Shown piece by piece: positions 30,278 through 38,067 of a stretch of DNA of 64,000 bases (position 1 is its first letter; every line of letters begins with the position of its first letter). The notes under the pieces are model-generated. The model ran no database searches and was not told the DNA's origin. It was given only the letters and a program-made list of their open reading frames with translations. This stretch comes from Palsa-744 sp963734815. GTDB lineage: Bacteria; Actinomycetota; Thermoleophilia; Solirubrobacterales; Solirubrobacteraceae. A program made the position numbers and the translations under genes. The stretch lies in assembly GCA_963734815.1 (NCBI GenBank), contig CAVTIH010000002.1:1798001-1862000 (forward strand), given 5' to 3'.

Positions 30278-32755
30278 ATGAATTTGGAGAGGAGTTGGGT
30301 GAGAGTGTCGAGGCTGTTGGGCTATTTGTCTGTTTGGGTTCGTGTGTGGCGTGTGTGGCGTGGGTCGGTGTTGGCGTTCGTGCTGTTGGTGTGTTGGGGT
30401 GGGTTGGTGGCGGGGCAGGCGTGGGCGGGGGAAGTGTCGTGTTCGAACGAACAGCTTCGTGCCGAGCAGCCTTTCGGGTCGGCTCTCCCGGATTGTCGTG
30501 CGTATGAGGTGGTCTCGCCGCTCGAAAAGAACAGTGGTGGAGCGTCGTATGTTGATAGTCGTGCGTCGGTGTCCGGTGAAGCGGTCGCGTATTTTTCTCC
30601 GGGGGGTTTTGCTGGTCCGAAGTCGAGGCTTTTGGAAGGTCGGTATGTCTCTAGGCGTGGTGTGGGTGGCTGGTCGACTCGGAATGTTTCGCCGCCGTAT
30701 ACCGATTATCGGGCTGTCGCTGGTCATAATCCTCCGTTTGGCCAGTCGTTGTTTGCGCCGGATCTCTCGAGCGGGATTTTGACGAGCCTATACACACCTC
30801 TGGTTGGGGGGCAGGCCGTGGGGTATGTCAATATCTATGTGGCGGACACAGAAGACGGCTCCTACCAGCCTGTGACCGCTGATCCGCCCGAAGCAGAATA
30901 TAAGCCCTTCGCGGAGGGGTCGTTTGATCAAGGGCCACAGCCGGAGGGGGCTTCGACAGATCTCGGTCGGGTTGTCTTTCAGCAGCAAGCGAGCCTATGT
31001 TGTGGTGCTTCACCTGGACGTGGGCATGTGTACGAGTGGGAAGACGGCCGGTTGAGCTTGGTGGATGTGCCGCCCGAAAAAGGCGGAAAGTTCGAAGCCG
31101 AAGACGATGTTGGGTCGACTGCCAATTTTAATGAACCCGCAATTAATGGAGACCCGTGGCGTGCGGTGTCTGGGGATGGTTCGCGGGTGTTCTTCACGGG
31201 CGCAGCGGGAGCAACGAGTAAAGGAGCGACGAATATCTTTGGGCAGCTGTATGTGCGTGAGAATCCGACTAGTATTGTCGATGGTTGTGGGGTGTCTGGG
31301 GGTGCGTGTACGGTGGAGGTGTCGGCGTCGCAGAGGAGTGTTCCCGATCCTAATGGTCCGCGCTCGGCGTTCTACCGTGATGCGAGCGTTAGTGGTTCGC
31401 AGGTGTTCTTTACCAGCAGGGCGGAGTTGACGAACGACGCGGACACTGGTGCAGACGATAACGCAGCGAATCTGTACGATTACGATCTTGAAACGGGTGT
31501 CTTGACCGATCTGTCGGCTGTGACGGGAATGGAGAAGATGGAAGATCCTGACGGCGCTGCGGTGCTTGGGCTGGTGACCGCGAGTGAAGATGGCTCGTAT
31601 GTTTACTTTGTTGCTAATGGGGTGCTCGCCGGGGGCGCAAAGGAAGGGAATTGCAGGGTTGACTATGGTGAAGGAGTAGTTGCGGGTGGGCGTGCGTGTA
31701 GCTTGTATGTGGAGCATGATGGTGCTGGGGGGTGGGAACAGCCGAGGTTCATCGCTACGCTCGCGGGCAGCAACCTCCACCAGTTTACGCTTGAACGGGA
31801 AAATAGGAATGGCGATGAAGCTGACTGGGTGGGCTACGAAGAAGAAGATCAGGACTTTGGTCCGGGGCGGCATACGGCGCGGGTGTCTGGGGATGGGACC
31901 TTGTTGGTTTTTCAGTCGGAATTGGGTTTGACGGGGTATGATAGTGAAGCGGCGGAAGTGGGGGAGTGTGGTGAGACGGGGAGGTGCCAGGAGGTGTATT
32001 TGTTTGATGCGGTGACGGGGAAGCTTGTGTGTGTGTCGTGTGACCCTCCGGGTCCCACAAGCCCGTTGGGTGCGCGGCCGGTTGGGTCGGCCGAGCTTGG
32101 TGGCCACGAAACGGAGGCCGGGAGTCTTACGCAGGTTGAACCTTTTTATCTTCCGGAGAATTTGTCTGATGGTGGTGGCCGCTTGTTTTTTCAGAGTCCG
32201 GATCCGCTTGTGTCGTCTGATAGTAATGGTCGTTTGGATGTGTATGAGTGGGAGTTGCCGGGTGTGGGGTCGTGTACGTCATCATCCCCGAGTTTTAGTG
32301 GAAAGAGTGGTGGGTGTGTGTTCCCGGTGTCTGACGGGGCGGGCTCGGGCGAATCGCGGTTTATGGACGCGAGCCCTGATGGGGATGATGTGTTCATCTG
32401 GACAGCGGATCAGCTGGTGCCTTCGGATACCGATTCTCGTGCGGATGTGTATGATGTGAGGGTTGGTGGTGGTTTTCCGGTGTCTGTGTCTCCGGTGGTT
32501 TGTGTGAATGCGGATTCGTGTAAACCGCCGGTTTCGTTGCAGCCGGGGGTGTTTGGGGCGCCGGCGAGCGCGACGTTCTCCGGCCCCGGCAATCCCGCGG
32601 CTCCGTCCTCGGCGGTGGTCGAACCGCCAAAGAGCACGGTCAAGTGTAAGGGACCGAAGAAGCTCGCTCACGGGAAATGCGTAAAGCCCAGGAAGAGAAC
32701 GAAGAAGGCTAAAAAGGCGAGAAGGGCTGGTAGTGATCGTGGGGTGCGGCGATGA
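30278..32755 (+). CDS. Family B secreted beta-propeller-like protein B1
   Basis: 825 residues from ATG 30278. A strong GGAGAGGAG (about 30284-30292) inside the first codons suggests GTG 30299 may be the real start. The signal peptide (SVLAFVLLVCWGGLVAGQAWA) is followed by CSNEQLRAEQPFGSALPDCRAYE. The body has repeated TolB/PD40-like blades of the form S-x-DG-x-x-VFF...L...DVYDY (e.g. VSGDGSRVFFTG, ASEDGSYVYFVANG, VSGDGTLLVFQSELGL, LSDGGGRLFFQSPDPLV, ASPDGDDVFIWTADQLV). It ends in a Cys/Lys tail (KCKGPKKLAHGKCVK, then RKRTKKAKKARR). It is likely extracellular and binding. Its TGA overlaps the next ATG (ATGA). Confidence 0.82.
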   Translation: MNLERSWVRVSRLLGYLSVWVRVWRVWRGSVLAFVLLVCWGGLVAGQAWAGEVSCSNEQLRAEQPFGSALPDCRAYEVVSPLEKNSGGASYVDSRASVSGEAVAYFSPGGFAGPKSRLLEGRYVSRRGVGGWSTRNVSPPYTDYRAVAGHNPPFGQSLFAPDLSSGILTSLYTPLVGGQAVGYVNIYVADTEDGSYQPVTADPPEAEYKPFAEGSFDQGPQPEGASTDLGRVVFQQQASLCCGASPGRGHVYEWEDGRLSLVDVPPEKGGKFEAEDDVGSTANFNEPAINGDPWRAVSGDGSRVFFTGAAGATSKGATNIFGQLYVRENPTSIVDGCGVSGGACTVEVSASQRSVPDPNGPRSAFYRDASVSGSQVFFTSRAELTNDADTGADDNAANLYDYDLETGVLTDLSAVTGMEKMEDPDGAAVLGLVTASEDGSYVYFVANGVLAGGAKEGNCRVDYGEGVVAGGRACSLYVEHDGAGGWEQPRFIATLAGSNLHQFTLERENRNGDEADWVGYEEEDQDFGPGRHTARVSGDGTLLVFQSELGLTGYDSEAAEVGECGETGRCQEVYLFDAVTGKLVCVSCDPPGPTSPLGARPVGSAELGGHETEAGSLTQVEPFYLPENLSDGGGRLFFQSPDPLVSSDSNGRLDVYEWELPGVGSCTSSSPSFSGKSGGCVFPVSDGAGSGESRFMDASPDGDDVFIWTADQLVPSDTDSRADVYDVRVGGGFPVSVSPVVCVNADSCKPPVSLQPGVFGAPASATFSGPGNPAAPSSAVVEPPKSTVKCKGPKKLAHGKCVKPRKRTKKAKKARRAGSDRGVRR

Positions 32756-35700
32756 GGGGCTCTATGAGAAGCTGTGTGTCGCAAGTGGCGGGCGGTGTGT
32801 GGCGTAGTGTGGTTCTCGCTCCGGTTTTGGCTGTTGTGGTTTTGGTTGTTTGTGTTGTGCCGGCGTTGGGTGCTGGGTTTGGGTTGCGGGGTTTTGAAAT
32901 GGCGGTTGTGAACGGGGATGGGTCGCAGGATGTGCAGGCTGGCTCTCATCCTTATGCGCTTGCGATGAGTTTTTCTTTGGATGAATCGGAAGAGCTGGGG
33001 GGGTCGGGGGTATTCGTGCCTGTGGATGGGGGGTTGAAGGATGTTCAGTTGCAGCTGCCGCCGGGGTTTGTCGGGAACCCTAATGCTGTGCCGAGGTGTT
33101 CTTATCATGATTTTCTCGCTAAAGCGTGCCCGAATGATACGGCGGTTGGTGAGGCGACGACGGGGCTTGGTGAAACTACTGGTTATGTGAGTCCGCGGAC
33201 GCATAGGCTCGTAGACGAGATTAACTATATTACTAACCCGGTGTATAATGTTGAACCGCCGGGGGGCGTCCCGGATGAGCTTGGTATTCTCGCGAAGGGG
33301 TTTTATCCGGTGCTTGTGGATGCGTCGGTTCGTACGGGTGGTGATTATGGGATCACGGCGGGCTCTAGTAATATCACCGAGGCGATCGTGATTGTTAGTG
33401 TGAAGTTGACTGTTTGGGGGGTGCCGGGGGATCCGAGTCATGATGCGGTTCGTGGGAAATGTCTCGGTGAAGCCGAAAGTAGCCGCGAACAGGCAGAAGA
33501 CGGGTCGCCTCATAATGAAGAAAAGTCGGAATGCCCTGACCCGGAGTTGGAAGGTCCGGGTGCGTTGCCGGTGGAGCCGTTCTTGACGAACCCGACGTCT
33601 TGTGGGGGGGCGCGCGAAGCGGAGCTGAGCGTTGATGGTTGGAATGAACCGGGGGATTTCGTGACTGGTGAAAACATAGTCTCGATGGTGGCGGCGTTGC
33701 CGCCGTTGACGGGTTGCGAAAAGCTTAATTTCAGCCCGTCGCTTACGGTCGCGCCGGATGGGGTGGCGGGGAGCACACCGACGGGGTTGAACGTGGATGT
33801 GCATGTGCCGCAGGAATCGACGACGAATCCTGTGGGGTTGGGGGAGGCCGATATGAGGGATACGACGGTGACGTTGCCGGAAGGGGTTCAGGTCAGTCCG
33901 AGTGCGGCGGATGGGTTGCAGGCGTGTCCGTTGCTTCACGGTAGGGAACCGGTGAAAGAAGAGCGCGAACGGGAAGGTAGCGAAGTGGGGGTCGATCTCG
34001 AATCGGGTGCGCGGGCTGATTGCCCGGACGCTTCGAAGCTGGCCACTGTGAGGGTCAGGACACCGTTGTTGGAAGGCGAACTGGAAGGCTCGATGTATTT
34101 GGCGGCGCCGCAGAACTTCGTGGGCGCGTTGGAAAACCCGTTCGGTAGTTTGATCGCGATGTATCTCGTGGTCGAAGAACCGAAGAGTGGTGTGCTGGTC
34201 AAGCTCGCGGGACGGGTAGCCGTGAACCCGCAGACGGGCCAGTTGACGGCAACGTTTGAAAATATTCCGCAGTTCCCCGTCAGCGAAGTAAAACTCGAAT
34301 TCTTCGGGACGGATAGGGCGCCGCTGGCGACCCCGGCGTTGTGTGGGACGTACACGACGACGACAGCGTTCACGCCGTGGTCGGCCGCGGAACCCTCGAG
34401 CCCGTCTGAAATCGCTAACCCGTCTTCGAGCTTTCAGATCATGTCGGGTCCAGCGGGGGCGTCGTGTGTGGACCCGTTGGGGTTCGCGCCGTCGCTGACG
34501 GGGGGCTCGACGAACATTCAGGCGGCGGCGTTCAGCGCGTTGACGACGACGATCAGCCGCGAAGATGGCCAGCAGGATATTCAGACGGTGCAGCTGCATT
34601 TCCCCGCGGGCGTGTCGGGGATCCTCACGGGCGTGAAGCTCTGTCCCGAAGCGCAGGCAAACGCGGGGACGTGCGGCGCGGAAAGCTTGATCGGGGAAAC
34701 GATCGTCAGCGTCGGCCTCGGGAATGACCCATATACCGTGGCCGGTGGGAAGGTCTACATCACCGAAAAATACGAGGGTGCCCCGTTCGGCCTGTCGATC
34801 GTGAACCCGGCGAAGGCTGGCCCCTTCGTGCTGCAGGAAGGACGACCGGTCGTGGTCCGCGGCAAGCTTGAACTGGACCGGCATACGACCGCGCTTACGT
34901 TCACGAGTAACACCGAAAGCGAGGGGTACGCGATCCCGAGCATCATCGATGGTATCCCGTTGCAGATCAAGCACGTCTACGTAACGATCAACCGACCCGG
35001 GTTCACGTTCAACCCGACCAGCTGCAACAAAACACAGATAACCGGCAGCATCACCAGCGCCACTGGCGCCAACGCACCAGTCTCGGTGCCCTACCAGGTC
35101 ACCGACTGTGCGGCGTTGGGGTTCGCACCGAAATTCAAGGTGTCGAGCGCCGCGAAGACGAGCCGCACGGACGGGGCGAGCCTGAACGTGAAGCTGGCCT
35201 ACCCCACAGCCCCGTTCGGGAGCCAGGCGAACATCGCGAAGGTCGCGGTGAACCTACCCAAACAGCTCCCGTCGCGGTTGAAGACGCTGCAGAAAGCGTG
35301 CACCGCCGCACAGTTCGAAGCCGACCCTGCTGGTTGCCCGCCGGCGTCGATCGTGGGGCACGCGAAGGCCATCACACCGCTGCTGCCAGTCCCCCTGGAA
35401 GGCCCGGCGTATTTCGTCAGCTACGGCGGCGAAGCGTTCCCGAGCCTAATCATCGTCCTGCAGGGCTACGGTGTCACGGTCGACCTAGTCGGTACCACGT
35501 TCATCAACAAGCATAACGTGACGAGCAGCACATTCAAGACGGTCCCCGACCAGCCGGTCACCGCGTTCGAACTGAACTTGCCGGAGGGCCCGTACTCCGC
35601 GCTCACAACCGAAGAAAAAACTAGTCTCTGCAAGTCAAAACTGGTGATGCCTACCGTTTTCGTCGCGCAGAACGGCACGGAACGACACCAGAACACAAAG

Positions 35701-36629
35701 ATCGCCGTGACGGGCTGCCCCAAAAAGAAAACCAAGCTTACCCGGAAAACCAAACCAACGAACAAAACCAGCAAGGGCAGCAAGAAGCGCAAGTAAGTAG
35801 CACAAATCGGCCCGTCGGCCGTGCGCGGACGGGCACCAGTGATTTCGAAAGGAAGGAAGTAAATGCGAAATCGCATTCGTAGCACGCTATTGGTATCGGT
35901 CGCGCTCGCAGCGACCCTCTCCGCGATCGGCGTCTCCTCCGCGGCAGCCGCCCCAAAAGGCGAATACGCCGTATTCGCGCAATGCCCAGTAGCTAATGAA
36001 GAAGTATCCGGTTGTCTTGTGTCACGTTCTGAAAGTGGGCATATCACGATCGGTACACAAGAAGTACCGATCGTCAAAACGCAGACGCTGCAGGGTGGCA
36101 CCACCAATGTCGGAGGCGGCGTGAAAAAGATGGTAGGCGCGCTGAACGGCGAAACGCTGACCAAAACCCCGCAGAAAGTCCCCGGTGGGATCACCGGCCT
36201 CGTGAAGTGCAACGAAATCAAAGGCGAAGGGTTCTGGGAAAAAGTCGAGCGCGGCACATGCGAATTCTTCTTCGAAAACAAATACACCGGGGTGGAAGCC
36301 ACAACCGAACTCGCAGCCCCCGCCAGCTCGGTGACGTTGGACTTGCTGCTCGCCGAGATCGAAACCGGGACCGCGCTCACACTACCGATCAAGGTCAAGC
36401 TGGAAAACCCGCTGCTCGGCAACGAATGCTACATCGGCTCCAACGCAAACCCGATCACGCTGCACCTCACAACCGGAACATCGGGCTCCCTCAAAGGCAA
36501 ATTCGGTGAACCCGAATCAAAGGCCGAAGGTGGCATCCTCGCAGTCAAAAACAACACACTCGTCGACAGCACATTCTCGGCACCAGCAGCAACCGGCTGC
36601 GGAGAATTCTTCTCGTTCCTGATCGACCC
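32127..36629 (+). repeat. 4.5-kb near-identical repeat, copy in unit 1 (matches 43172-47674)
   Basis: From the last third of B1 through C1 to the end of D1, the sequence matches 43172-47674 at a constant offset of 11045 with only a few substitutions noticed (e.g. around 32496 and 32509). Outside these limits the copies diverge quickly. This implies recent duplication or gene conversion. Confidence 0.85.
32752..35796 (+). CDS. Family C secreted 1014-aa protein C1 with four related modules
   Basis: 1014 residues; ATG 32752 overlaps the stop of B1 (ATGA), indicating coupling. The signal peptide (VVLAPVLAVVVLVVCVVPALGA) is followed by four copies of a loose module, V-x-LP-x-G ... C ... CP-x-x-S-x-VG, beginning near residues 95 (VQLQLPPGFVG), 368 (TTVTLPEGVQ), 608 (VQLHFPAGVSG) and 829 (VAVNLPKQLP). 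Each has paired Cys. The last ends PAYFVSYGGEAFPSLIIVLQ. The C-terminus is Lys-rich (KKKTKLTRKTKPTNKTSK). No catalytic motif is seen; a surface-layer or adhesive role is a guess. The protein appears identical to C2 at 43797. Confidence 0.82.
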   Translation: MRGSMRSCVSQVAGGVWRSVVLAPVLAVVVLVVCVVPALGAGFGLRGFEMAVVNGDGSQDVQAGSHPYALAMSFSLDESEELGGSGVFVPVDGGLKDVQLQLPPGFVGNPNAVPRCSYHDFLAKACPNDTAVGEATTGLGETTGYVSPRTHRLVDEINYITNPVYNVEPPGGVPDELGILAKGFYPVLVDASVRTGGDYGITAGSSNITEAIVIVSVKLTVWGVPGDPSHDAVRGKCLGEAESSREQAEDGSPHNEEKSECPDPELEGPGALPVEPFLTNPTSCGGAREAELSVDGWNEPGDFVTGENIVSMVAALPPLTGCEKLNFSPSLTVAPDGVAGSTPTGLNVDVHVPQESTTNPVGLGEADMRDTTVTLPEGVQVSPSAADGLQACPLLHGREPVKEEREREGSEVGVDLESGARADCPDASKLATVRVRTPLLEGELEGSMYLAAPQNFVGALENPFGSLIAMYLVVEEPKSGVLVKLAGRVAVNPQTGQLTATFENIPQFPVSEVKLEFFGTDRAPLATPALCGTYTTTTAFTPWSAAEPSSPSEIANPSSSFQIMSGPAGASCVDPLGFAPSLTGGSTNIQAAAFSALTTTISREDGQQDIQTVQLHFPAGVSGILTGVKLCPEAQANAGTCGAESLIGETIVSVGLGNDPYTVAGGKVYITEKYEGAPFGLSIVNPAKAGPFVLQEGRPVVVRGKLELDRHTTALTFTSNTESEGYAIPSIIDGIPLQIKHVYVTINRPGFTFNPTSCNKTQITGSITSATGANAPVSVPYQVTDCAALGFAPKFKVSSAAKTSRTDGASLNVKLAYPTAPFGSQANIAKVAVNLPKQLPSRLKTLQKACTAAQFEADPAGCPPASIVGHAKAITPLLPVPLEGPAYFVSYGGEAFPSLIIVLQGYGVTVDLVGTTFINKHNVTSSTFKTVPDQPVTAFELNLPEGPYSALTTEEKTSLCKSKLVMPTVFVAQNGTERHQNTKIAVTGCPKKKTKLTRKTKPTNKTSKGSKKRK

Positions 36630-36735
36630 GATCATCAACTCAAAACTCGGGCTCCCCGCAACATCAGGAAACGCCGCGGTCCTCAACAACACAATCGAAA
36701 TAGCCAACTCCGAACTCGTGAAAGAAAGCGAATAA
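35863..36735 (+). CDS. Family D secreted protein D1 (unknown function)
   Basis: 290 residues from ATG 35863 with AAGGAAGG upstream. Signal peptide (TLLVSVALAATLSAIGVSSAAAA), then mature KGEYAVFAQCPV. Six Cys (AQCP, SGCL, VKCN, GTCE, NECY, TGCG) suggest disulfides. Segments GGVKKMVGALNGETLTKTPQ, LENPLLGNECYIGS and FSFLIDPIINSKLGLP are shared with the other D proteins. No known domain; predicted beta-rich and exported. It lies 66 nt after C1 and is likely co-transcribed with it. The coding strand is C/A-rich, unlike the G/T-rich B gene. Confidence 0.82.
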   Translation: MRNRIRSTLLVSVALAATLSAIGVSSAAAAPKGEYAVFAQCPVANEEVSGCLVSRSESGHITIGTQEVPIVKTQTLQGGTTNVGGGVKKMVGALNGETLTKTPQKVPGGITGLVKCNEIKGEGFWEKVERGTCEFFFENKYTGVEATTELAAPASSVTLDLLLAEIETGTALTLPIKVKLENPLLGNECYIGSNANPITLHLTTGTSGSLKGKFGEPESKAEGGILAVKNNTLVDSTFSAPAATGCGEFFSFLIDPIINSKLGLPATSGNAAVLNNTIEIANSELVKESE

Positions 36736-36791
36736 CCAACAACCCAGCAGCAACGCAGTAAACAACACAAGACCCAAGAAACCTGACACAC

Positions 36792-36822
36792 GTGGGGCCC
36801 GCCGCCAAATGGCGGGCCCCAC
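36792..36822 (+). terminator. Hairpin after D1
   Basis: GTGGGGCCCGCC and GGCGGGCCCCAC form a perfect 12-bp stem with a 7-nt loop. No T-run follows. Confidence 0.65.
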
Positions 36823-36886
36823 ATCCTTCATCAACAATGAACCTGCCAAATGACCGGCAGGTCTATGTTTCGAAAGGAACGAGTAA

Positions 36887-37765
36887 ATGCTACGACCGCG
36901 TACTTATCGCTTGTTGTTGGCTGCAACAGCGCTTGCTGTGTCGCTTTCGGCGGCCGGCGCCACGTCAGCGATGGCGACCCCCAAAGGCGAATTCGCCGTT
37001 TTCGAACAGTGTCCCTTGAGTAATATGGAAGTGACCGGTTGTCTGGTGTCGCGCACCGAAAGCGGGCACGTCACGATCGGGAAAAAGGAAGTACCGCTCG
37101 TCAACACACAGACCTTGCAGGGAGGTCTTATCAACGTCGGGGGCGGCGTCAAAGAAATGGTAGCCGCCGTTAACGGGGAAACACTGACGAAAACACCACA
37201 AAAAGTTCCCGGTGGACTCGCTGAACTCATAAAGTGTAATGAAATCACCGGTGGCGGCCTCGTCGAAAAACTCGAGCGGGCTTCCTGCGAACTGGTATTC
37301 GAAAATGGTGTCACGGGGGTGAACGCCACAACCGAACTCGCCGCACCGGCCAGCTCGGTGAAGCTAGACTTGGCTAACGCGCTGAACGAAAGCGGAACCG
37401 CGTTGACGCTCCCGATCAAGGTCAAACTCGAAAACCCGCTGCTCGGCAACGAATGCTACATCGCCTCCAACTCGAACCCGATGACCCTCCACCTCACAAC
37501 CGGAACGTCCGGCTCCGCCAAAGGCAAACTCGGAGAAATCACCACCAAGGCCGAAGGCGAGATCCTCGTAGACACCAACAGCACACTCGTCGACAACACA
37601 TTCTCAGCCCCAGAAGTCACCGGCTGCGGCGGGCTCCTCTCATTCCTACTGGACCCGATAATCAACTCAAAACTCGGGCTCCCCGCAGCATCAGGAACAA
37701 ACACCGCGGTCCTCAACGCCACACTGGAAATAGCCAACGCCGAATTCGTACGCGAAAGCGAATAA
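36887..37765 (+). CDS. Family D secreted protein D1' (second D copy in unit 1)
   Basis: 292 residues. The signal peptide LLLAATALAVSLSAAGATSAMA precedes KGEFAVFEQCPLSNMEVTGC. It is clearly paralogous to D1 (same six Cys, LENPLLGNECYIAS, DPIINSKLGLPA) but diverged throughout (e.g. ENGVTGVNATTELAAP). It has no intact counterpart in units 2 and 3. A piece of its 3' flank survives at 58440-58505, showing that unit 3 once had it. Confidence 0.82.
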   Translation: MLRPRTYRLLLAATALAVSLSAAGATSAMATPKGEFAVFEQCPLSNMEVTGCLVSRTESGHVTIGKKEVPLVNTQTLQGGLINVGGGVKEMVAAVNGETLTKTPQKVPGGLAELIKCNEITGGGLVEKLERASCELVFENGVTGVNATTELAAPASSVKLDLANALNESGTALTLPIKVKLENPLLGNECYIASNSNPMTLHLTTGTSGSAKGKLGEITTKAEGEILVDTNSTLVDNTFSAPEVTGCGGLLSFLLDPIINSKLGLPAASGTNTAVLNATLEIANAEFVRESE

Positions 37766-37800
37766 GCACAGCGGACATACCGGCCAAAGATAAGCCAGGC

Positions 37801-37836
37801 GGCTGGGCCCACCATAGCCACAAGGCGGGCCCAGCC
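37801..37836 (+). terminator. Hairpin after D1'
   Basis: GGCTGGGCCC (37801-37810) and GGGCCCAGCC (37827-37836) are perfect inverted arms around a 16-nt loop. No T-run follows. Confidence 0.55.
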
Positions 37837-37847
37837 GCCGGGCCCGG

Positions 37848-37906
37848 AAGGTCGAATACGACCTTTGCACCACACCTTGACATAGTCCTATCTAATGAAC
37901 TATCAT
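37848..37906 (+). promoter_or_regulatory. Operator palindrome plus promoter, copy 2 (upstream of intact recQ)
   Basis: AAGGTCGAATACGACCTT (37848-37865) is a near-perfect palindrome. TTGACA is at 37877-37882, the spacer is 18 nt, and TATCAT is at 37901-37906. It lies 161 nt before the recQ start, so here the same control element faces the helicase gene. Confidence 0.7.
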
Positions 37907-38067
37907 TGCCATATGGCCACGGTTTCTACCTGGCCGAGCTTACCAAGGCGGTGGGGTGGTTGGTCGCTGGGTAGGACCGAACGTGAAGCTGAGCACGGGC
38001 CCGGGTGATCGACCCGGGCCCACGCCGAAATGGGCGTACCGGCCGGAGCGGGCGGTACGGTCGGGGG

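Noticed and set aside
32668..34974. 768-aa minus-strand ORF opposite family C (also at 43713)
   Set aside because: Arg/His-rich composition and no motif; it is the antisense shadow of the C gene, whose plus-strand frame has a signal peptide and coupled start.
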